This document shows, piece after piece, positions 13,608-17,894 of a stretch of 17,894 nucleotides of DNA (position 1 is its first letter; each line of letters opens with the position of its first letter). Origin of the DNA: Acidimicrobiaceae bacterium (GTDB taxonomy: Bacteria > Actinomycetota > Acidimicrobiia > Acidimicrobiales > RAAP-2); contig PLSY01000404.1 of the NCBI GenBank assembly GCA_003164275.1, positions 1 through 17,894 of the forward strand. Reading direction: 5' to 3'. Made by a program: the position numbers and the translations under genes. Below the pieces are notes generated by a model. The model worked only from the letters and a program-made list of their open reading frames with translations, did no database searches and was not told the origin of the DNA.

Positions 13608-14115
13608 TGGCGTGTCCCTCTTCTCTCATTGCCGGGTCCGATGTTGAGGCTTGACTGGCCGCTGCGGGCCGGCGAAATGTCCAGTCCGCAGGTATGGGTT
13701 CGGATCTCCAGGCCTTCGTGTCCCGGCGGTGTTTGGTGTGGCAGTGTCCGAAGGGGCCGGTGTCGGGATGGCACAGCCGTGGGAGGTGGCGATCGGCGTG
13801 GGTTACCCACCATGCGCTCTTCCACGTACCACCGCCGATACGACCCAACTCCCAGGCCTCCCAGAGCGCCTCCAGGCGCTCTACGGCCTCGGGATGGTCC
13901 CACCACATCGGGCACCACTCCACGGTCCGGGTGATCTGCCGTTCCATGTTCGGGCAGAGCCACCGGTCGACCCAGGACGCCGCGTCGGGATAGAGGGGCG
14001 CCGTCCCGTCCGGCCAGCCGATCGGCGGGGAGGCATCCCCCTCCTTGGGACAGGCGCGGCTGACGGTGGGACTCGAAACCGGTCCAGCCAGCTTTTCGTC
14101 CTCAGCGATACTCAT
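13600..14115 (-). CDS. DUF4913-family protein (171 aa)
   Basis: Residues about 42-130 carry the family's features: a helix with DRWLCPNMERQITR, the Trp-rich WCPMWWDHPEAVERLEALW, then AWWVTHADRHLPRL and GPFGHC. This matches DUF4913, a domain of unknown function common in actinobacterial conjugative elements beside traG. A His/Cys cluster (HADRH, CH, GHCHTKH, about 106-129) could bind metal. The N-terminus (1-40) and C-terminus (about 140-171) look disordered. The ATG at 14115 has GGAG 7 bases upstream and overlaps the end of traG by 14 bp, and its own end overlaps the next gene by 8 bp, so it lies inside a tight operon. Its role in transfer is unknown; no enzymatic motif is visible. Confidence 0.82.
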   Translation of the reverse strand: MSIAEDEKLAGPVSSPTVSRACPKEGDASPPIGWPDGTAPLYPDAASWVDRWLCPNMERQITRTVEWCPMWWDHPEAVERLEALWEAWELGRIGGGTWKSAWWVTHADRHLPRLCHPDTGPFGHCHTKHRRDTKAWRSEPIPADWTFRRPAAASQASTSDPAMREEGHANG

Positions 14116-15847
14116 GTCTGGACTCCATTTCTTCTGCGTGGGTTTCCCGGATGCTCAGTGATGCAGCGACCAGTGAGTCCCGGACGGCTTGGCCGTAGGG
14201 GCCATCGAGCACGCTTTCGGTACGGATCAGTACCGGATCGATGCCCGAGGCCATGAGCACTGCTCGCCCCCGGGGGAGGGCGGCCAAGGTCGCCACGTCG
14301 AAGATGGGCTCCCTGCGGGTCGAATACGACCGGCTCTGGCCTTGGCGGCCGCCGTTGTAGGACGTGGTCAGCTGGCGGGTGTCCATCTCTCCACACACCG
14401 ACGAGATGTCGTCCAAGAAGTTCTGTTCGTTGGAGCCGCCGCCGTAGAGACGGATGTTGGCTGCTCCCCAGAGCTTTCTCATACCCTGCTCGCCCCAGAC
14501 GTCGACCCCTTGGGACCACGACTGGAGGTACGACATCAAGATGATCCCCCGAGAGCCGTAGTGGCTGTAGAGGTCGGGGAGTTCCCGCCAGCGACAGACG
14601 TTTGCCACCTCGTCGAGGGGACAGACCATCGGGACTTCGAGGCGGCCACCCACTGAGCGGGCGGCCAGCCGCTCGGCGGACTGCACCACCGCAGCGGTGA
14701 GCGCGGCGGTCAGCGGTCCAGCGGATCCGGGTCCTTCCTTGGACAGCGAGTAGAGCGTTTCGCTCGACGCGGCAAACACGTCGGTGTCCAAGCGGGGTCG
14801 ATCGTCGTGGCGATCGGTGATCCAGTCGCCGAGGTCGGGGTCAGCGAGGAACGACACATTCTTTCGAGCGGTCCCGAACACACCGGCCCGCTGTTTGTCG
14901 GGCTGGTTCATGACGTCAAGCAGTGCCTGGGCAGCCAGTTGGTGGCCAGCGCTTTCCAGCTGATCGACGATCCCCTCGTTTCTGCCTGTCGAGAGCCACT
15001 GGTACACCGCAGTGAGGGGCTGGTCGCTCAGGCGAGCGGCCAGCAGCAGGATCGACAGCAACTCTTCGCCTTCGGGATCGAAGTACGAGTCCCGCTGTGC
15101 ACCGGGTGGCGTGCTGGCGGCGGCGAACAGTCCTGCCAACGTCCGGGCACCGGCCAGGTCACCGGCCATGTCGAGCGGGTTCCACCACCAGGTGGGTTGC
15201 CCGCCAGCGATTCCCTGGGGATCGAAGATCCACACCGCGGCACTCTTGCCACGAGGCCCAGAGGTGAGGTCCACGACGTCGCGCTTGTTCGAACACGTAT
15301 ACACCGCCCCAGGTGCGGCGAGGATGGCCGGGGCTACCTGAGTGGTGGTCTTGCCGGTCCGAGCGCCTGCGATCATGGCGGCCACGTCCTCCCAGCTCTG
15401 GCGGATCATCTGTCCGCTGACCACGTCACGTCCGAGGGCAAGCCCGGGGCCCACCTCTGCGGCTATCGGGGCATGGCGTGGATCGGTATAGCGACGCAGG
15501 GCCTTGGCGTTGCGGGGGAGCCGCCTGGCCAACACATCGACGACCTCTCGCCGGGAGCGGTAGCGGGAGATGACCATTGAGACGGCAAGGGCAATGACGC
15601 CCGATGTGACCAGTTCTCCGGCGAGCACGAACGTGGTTGCTGCTGGCCATGGTGTCTTCTTCCGGACAAGGTCGAGGATCAGTACCACCGGGCTCCTTGG
15701 TGGCGCGACCAGGTGGTCGATCGATGCGCCGAGATGGACCGATGTCCAGACCATCACGAGCAGAGCGATGAGGACTCCGATGGCAATGGTGGCGTACAGC
15801 TCTTCGGTCATCGTGTTCTGGGAGATGCGATTGCGGGGTCTGGTCAT
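14102..15847 (-). CDS. traG: TraG/VirD4-type coupling protein ATPase (581 aa)
   Basis: The coupling protein sits in the inner membrane, recognises the relaxase-DNA complex and passes it to the secretion channel. Two membrane helices lie at about 18-38 and 70-94, followed by a cytoplasmic ATPase domain. The Walker A region is GARTGKTTT (161-169), followed by VYTCSNKRDVVD and VWIFDPQG, blocks typical of actinobacterial TraG proteins. Walker B is VCPLDEVANV near residue 410, with a conserved-looking SYLQSWSQ downstream. The ATG at 15847 overlaps the TGA of the ATPase gene (ATGA), which I prefer to an in-frame GTG at 15859. The tip ends ESRHEYR and has no Asp-Leu tail, as expected if it is the reader of such tails rather than a carrier. 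Length fits the family. Confidence 0.92.
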   Translation of the reverse strand: MTRPRNRISQNTMTEELYATIAIGVLIALLVMVWTSVHLGASIDHLVAPPRSPVVLILDLVRKKTPWPAATTFVLAGELVTSGVIALAVSMVISRYRSRREVVDVLARRLPRNAKALRRYTDPRHAPIAAEVGPGLALGRDVVSGQMIRQSWEDVAAMIAGARTGKTTTQVAPAILAAPGAVYTCSNKRDVVDLTSGPRGKSAAVWIFDPQGIAGGQPTWWWNPLDMAGDLAGARTLAGLFAAASTPPGAQRDSYFDPEGEELLSILLLAARLSDQPLTAVYQWLSTGRNEGIVDQLESAGHQLAAQALLDVMNQPDKQRAGVFGTARKNVSFLADPDLGDWITDRHDDRPRLDTDVFAASSETLYSLSKEGPGSAGPLTAALTAAVVQSAERLAARSVGGRLEVPMVCPLDEVANVCRWRELPDLYSHYGSRGIILMSYLQSWSQGVDVWGEQGMRKLWGAANIRLYGGGSNEQNFLDDISSVCGEMDTRQLTTSYNGGRQGQSRSYSTRREPIFDVATLAALPRGRAVLMASGIDPVLIRTESVLDGPYGQAVRDSLVAASLSIRETHAEEMESRHEYR

Positions 15848-17346
15848 CGCTGTCGCCACTGCTTGTTGGTGTCGTTCACGGCACGCTCCGCTTCAGTCAG
15901 AACCACCTCGACCGGGATGCCCGGTCGGCCGCCGACCTTGATGAGGAACTTGCCTCGCCCTGGTGGAGGCGCCTCTTGTTCTGCGACTACGTCCCAGCTG
16001 GGGGGAGATGACCACGAGGTGATGAGGTCGCGTTCGGGTTGGGAGAGTGCGACCACCCGTTCGAGGGCCGGGAGCTGATCGGCGGCCAGGCCTGCCGTGG
16101 CGATGAAGCCGGCCCGCTCGGCGAAACCCTGTGCCTTCATGCGGTCCGCTTCGTTCGGCAGGGCGAGCAGGTCGGCCATGGTGTGGGTGATGAGCGCCAT
16201 CCCCACACCCTTTTGGCGGTTGAGCCGGGTGAGGGCGTCCACCCGGTCGACCAGGCCCTCGCCTGCCCGCAGTACCCGCCAGAGCTCGTCGAGCACGATG
16301 AAGAAGTTTCGCTGTGGTTCGATGCCGGCATCGGCCAGGGCCTGGGCCGCAGCTATCGCGCCGAACCCCTCGCCCCAACAAGCGAGGAGCACGGCGGCTT
16401 GAAGTTTCTCGTCGGTCTCGGCAATACCGGAGATGTCGATGCAGAGTGGGGCAGCAAGCGTCACCGGAACCGAGGTGCGCGTGGCGAATGTAGAGCCAAG
16501 TGCACCATCGACCAGGGCGACGAGCGATGCCTGGAGGCCGTCAGTTGCCTCCCGGTATCGCTCGTGGTTGTCACGGGCCAAGGTCACCCGCCGCAGCTCC
16601 TCGGGTCCCTCTTCGAGGACAGCGATCAGCTCCACCAGGGTCGCCTCTCCCGGTCGATGGTTATCGTCGAGCACACCGAGGGCGCTGGCGATGATGGACT
16701 CTTCGACGTCGGTGACTTGGGACCGTCGGTTCAGCCCGACCAGGGCTGCCACCATGGTGAGTCGACGACCCAACGCGTCCTGGGTCAGCTTCTGGCGGGC
16801 GGCACCGGTGAGCCGCAGAGCTGCTGCCGTGGCCGCCCCGGGATCGAGCACGTTGAGGGCGCCCTGACCACGGCCGAGAGCCACCACATTGCCGCCGAGG
16901 GCACCGATGAGGTCGACGTAGTCGGGCTTCAGGTCCCCGAAGATGAGCGGTTGGACGCCAAAGCCACAGAGGCCGATGGCCATGCGGCGGATCAGGCTCG
17001 ACTTGCCGAGGCCCGGCTTCCCGAGCACGAACATGGACGGATTGGCGATCAGACCAGCCCGAGCGAACCAGCTGATCGGATCACAACAGACGGTGGCGTG
17101 GGATCGCAGGTCGCGGCCTATCGGTACGCCGACCATCGGGGTGCCGGAACCGGCGATGAAGGGCCACAGCCCACAGACCTGGCGGGTGGTCGCCCGCCAC
17201 TCCGGTGCGGCCTCCACGTAGGACGCTCTGCCCCCACCTCTGCCGGGAAGGCCCCGACTCGGTACTCGCAGGGTCGCGGCATCGCTGTTGGGGGAAGCGT
17301 CAGACGTGGGCAACGAGATGTTCGGTGCCGGTAGTTTCCCGATCAC
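15844..17346 (-). CDS. VirB4/TraC-like conjugation ATPase (500 aa)
   Basis: This ATPase powers assembly of, or transport through, the type IV secretion channel. Walker A is LGKPGLGKSSL (Gly109 to about Ser118) and Walker B is FFIVLDELWRVL (Asp353-Glu354). Between them is the family-like IFGDLKPDYVDLIGALGG, with an ALITHTMADLLALPNEADR segment after Walker B. Canonical VirB4 is about 800 residues, so this form lacks most of the N-terminal half; in actinobacterial elements this short form follows an SCO6880-family gene, as here. The GTG at 17346 is chosen because it overlaps the upstream stop in GTGA and has GGGAG 5 bases before it; a longer reading starting at 17436 would overlap the upstream gene by about 90 bp. 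It is joined to traG by an ATGA overlap. Confidence 0.9.
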   Translation of the reverse strand: MIGKLPAPNISLPTSDASPNSDAATLRVPSRGLPGRGGGRASYVEAAPEWRATTRQVCGLWPFIAGSGTPMVGVPIGRDLRSHATVCCDPISWFARAGLIANPSMFVLGKPGLGKSSLIRRMAIGLCGFGVQPLIFGDLKPDYVDLIGALGGNVVALGRGQGALNVLDPGAATAAALRLTGAARQKLTQDALGRRLTMVAALVGLNRRSQVTDVEESIIASALGVLDDNHRPGEATLVELIAVLEEGPEELRRVTLARDNHERYREATDGLQASLVALVDGALGSTFATRTSVPVTLAAPLCIDISGIAETDEKLQAAVLLACWGEGFGAIAAAQALADAGIEPQRNFFIVLDELWRVLRAGEGLVDRVDALTRLNRQKGVGMALITHTMADLLALPNEADRMKAQGFAERAGFIATAGLAADQLPALERVVALSQPERDLITSWSSPPSWDVVAEQEAPPPGRGKFLIKVGGRPGIPVEVVLTEAERAVNDTNKQWRQR

Positions 17347-17894
17347 AACATCTCCCGTATGACCTGGGGCACGCGGAGGTGGCTGGGCAGGTTGATGCCG
17401 AGAGGGAGTGTGGCCGCGAATGCCGATGCCTGGCACCCGTAGGCGGGCCGTAGCGTGATCCGCGACGCATTCCCCATGTTCTCCATGGCAACACCGGCGA
17501 GATCGAGGTCGGTGACGGCCAGGACGGTGGCGGTGGCGATCAGTCCGAACCGTACGAGTCCGGCCCCTTGAGCCTCCTCTTCTGCGCTCTTGTCGGCCGC
17601 GGTCTTGGAGATGGCGTCTCGTGCTCGGCCGAACTTCTTTCCCGAGGCCGCAAACTGCGCGTCCAGTCGGTCCCGCTCTACGGTTTTTGCTGCCGAGGCC
17701 GGATCGTGAGGTCGATAGACGAGCGTCACCCGCTTGCGGGCGATGTCAGGGTGGGGAGCAAGCAGCCGGGCGAGGGTGTTCGAGAACACGTGGCCGGCCG
17801 GGGCCTTGGCCATGAACCAGCTGGCTGAGATGCCCGAGTCGTGGCGATAGCGGTCCCAACTCTCCTGTGCCGCTACGGGTCCGGCGTCTGCCCA
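17343..17894 (-). CDS. SCO6880-family transfer protein, 5'-truncated by the window edge
   Basis: The last 183 residues are present. Recognisable stretches include GPVAAQESWDRYRHDSGISA, LLAPHPDIARKRVTLVYRPH, EEEAQGAGLVRFGLIATATV, LRPAYGCQASAFAATLPLG and a final LRVPQVIREML. These match the C-terminal part of the SCO6880 family named after a Streptomyces coelicolor protein, found next to VirB4- and TraG-like genes in actinobacterial type IV secretion clusters. The exact role is not established; it probably belongs to the channel and may supply what the short VirB4 lacks. It overlaps the ATPase gene by GTGA, so the minus-strand operon runs without a gap from beyond the window's right edge. The start is not visible. 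Confidence 0.85.
   Translation of the reverse strand, partial: WADAGPVAAQESWDRYRHDSGISASWFMAKAPAGHVFSNTLARLLAPHPDIARKRVTLVYRPHDPASAAKTVERDRLDAQFAASGKKFGRARDAISKTAADKSAEEEAQGAGLVRFGLIATATVLAVTDLDLAGVAMENMGNASRITLRPAYGCQASAFAATLPLGINLPSHLRVPQVIREML

Noticed and set aside
16039..17334. Plus-strand open frame (431 codons) opposite the VirB4-like ATPase
   Set aside because: The opposite strand has Walker A and B motifs and coupled starts; this frame has no domain or ribosome site.

Overview
The window is high-GC DNA that looks actinobacterial. It carries part of a conjugative element (an ICE or conjugative plasmid). The evidence is the SSB type, GTG starts in GTGA overlaps, a SCO6880-family protein, an actinobacterial VirB4/TraG pair and a DUF4913 protein. 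No integrase, replication initiator, tRNA or att site was recognised, so the element's ends and its replication mode are outside what can be seen. The finer taxon cannot be fixed from this sequence alone.

Layout, left to right. (1) 1-1436, plus strand: the 3' end of a canonical ssb with a GC-rich hairpin after it, about 760 bp without a convincing gene, then a second short ssb with a strong UUCG-loop terminator. (2) 1437-2399: about 1 kb with no convincing gene but very rich in repeats. It has seven copies of a GGTTCATG-type motif (four as two pairs spaced 21 and 22 bp), a 50-bp imperfect dyad, and several perfect palindromes, the last ones directly upstream of the mobilisation genes. I read it as the cis-acting origin region (oriT and perhaps oriV). 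(3) 2400-4423, plus: mobC and mobA, coupled by a GTGA overlap. The relaxase ends in 16 Asp-Leu dipeptides. (4) 4424-7439: cargo and debris, namely the tail of a DUF6788-like gene, the tail of a surface-protein paralogue abutting it, and an intact 772-aa secreted surface protein with TIG domains and a beta-helix-like region. (5) 17894-7611, minus strand: a transfer operon in the order SCO6880-like protein (partial), VirB4/TraC ATPase, TraG/VirD4 coupling protein, DUF4913 protein, small coiled-coil protein with an Asp-Leu tail, a 92-aa protein, and a very large fused DNA methylase-helicase with an Asp-Leu/Glu-Leu tail.

Expected working: MobC and MobA process the origin at about 2.0-2.4 kb, the TraG ATPase couples the relaxase-DNA complex to a type IV secretion channel powered by the VirB4-like ATPase, the SSBs and methylase-helicase handle or protect single-stranded or incoming DNA, and the surface protein may help cells attach.

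The most unusual feature is that three unrelated proteins of the element (relaxase, coiled-coil protein, methylase-helicase), encoded on both strands, all end in alternating acidic/leucine dipeptide tails. In the relaxase the tail is built from two different synonymous hexanucleotide blocks, which argues for selection on the peptide. A shared docking or secretion signal is the leading hypothesis.
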